64,000 bases of DNA, taken from Paralvinella palmiformis (lineage: Eukaryota; Annelida; Polychaeta; Terebellida; Alvinellidae). The notes under the pieces are model-generated. The model did not search any database. It was not told the origin of the DNA and worked only from the letters and a program-made list of their open reading frames with translations. The position numbers were made by a program, and so were the translations under genes. This document shows positions 63,685-64,000 of this stretch, piece by piece (positions within the stretch are counted from its first letter, which is position 1; each line of letters opens with the position of its first letter). The stretch is from NCBI GenBank assembly GCA_025642065.1, contig JAODUP010001166.1, positions 42,304-106,303 of the forward strand. The letters are read 5' to 3'.

Positions 63685-64000
63685 TGTATGAAGTTGTGTG
63701 CTATTAACATTCAAGTGATCTTTACTGCCTTTTGTTATACAACAATCTCAAGATGTCATGTGCACATTTAAAAATCCAAAAGACCAAGAACATTACCCTT
63801 TGGTATACCAGAAAACAATGACAGAACATGAAAACAAATACCGTGAACGAACCCTGTCTATCTGTGCCTTGTAACAAATCAGACAGAAATCATTGATGTT
63901 CTATACCTGATAGATATAATATGTTCTTTAAGATACGGAAAGGTGCAATATGGTAAATATAGGCAATGCTGCTGATAGTCTCAAAAGTACATCTAACACT

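Larger units (their letters stand above)
58396..64000 (+). repeat. Segmental duplication, copy 2 (runs past the window)
   Basis: Direct-orientation match to 47,961-52,792. Compared with copy 1, the TAGG array is longer, about 850 bp is added at 61,137-61,981, and about 50 bp is missing near 62,720. Position 64,000 corresponds to 52,792. Confidence 0.93.

Overview
The window is AT-rich animal DNA from an intergenic or intronic region. No complete host gene can be supported. Evidence for an animal genome is the repeat mix: L2/CR1-like and I-like non-LTR retrotransposons, a Penelope-like element (PLE), a hAT transposase relic, tRNA-related SINEs, a TTAA-flanked MITE and very many (TA)n and (CA)n arrays. 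The long CA-to-TA compound microsatellites and this mix would suit a mollusc, perhaps a cephalopod, but that is an inference and no gene confirms it.

Layout. 1-8 kb: AT-rich unassigned DNA with a few SINE or LINE 3' ends. 7.57-10.2 kb, minus strand: a decayed PLE with reverse transcriptase (RT), a Cys-rich linker and GIY-YIG endonuclease, followed about 540 bp downstream by a hammerhead-ribozyme-like fold. Its 5' side stops at a (TG)n tract attached to a dispersed repeat here called family B. 12-16.6 kb: repeats C and A, then a minus-strand L2/CR1-like LINE that keeps ORF1 and the endonuclease but loses nearly all of the RT. 18.9-21.6 kb: a second family B copy and a small RT relic. 25.4-27.1 kb, minus strand: an I-like LINE with RNase H and an internal deletion. 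29.6-30 kb, minus strand: a hAT transposase relic. 30.8-31.6 kb: a trinucleotide array whose two halves are inverted complements. 32.6-34.5 kb: a plus-strand L2-like LINE with a (TTA)n tail. 37 kb: a 29-bp minisatellite. 43-44.8 kb, minus strand: two more LINE relics.

The main large-scale feature is a recent direct duplication. Positions 47,961-52,792 recur at 58,396-64,000 with only small differences, and the second copy runs off the window. Each copy carries a 600-bp TTAA-flanked MITE, a perfect match to the CTCF core motif, a TATG/TAGG array, a family A repeat, and one full and one truncated family B repeat. The second copy has about 850 bp more, including a family C repeat. The 5.6 kb between the copies has a few short open segments with splice-like borders; these are the only hints of host coding sequence and are weak.

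All recognisable proteins belong to mobile elements, and every one is broken by stops, frameshifts or truncation. Coordinates of elements are approximate where decay or microsatellites blur the edges.
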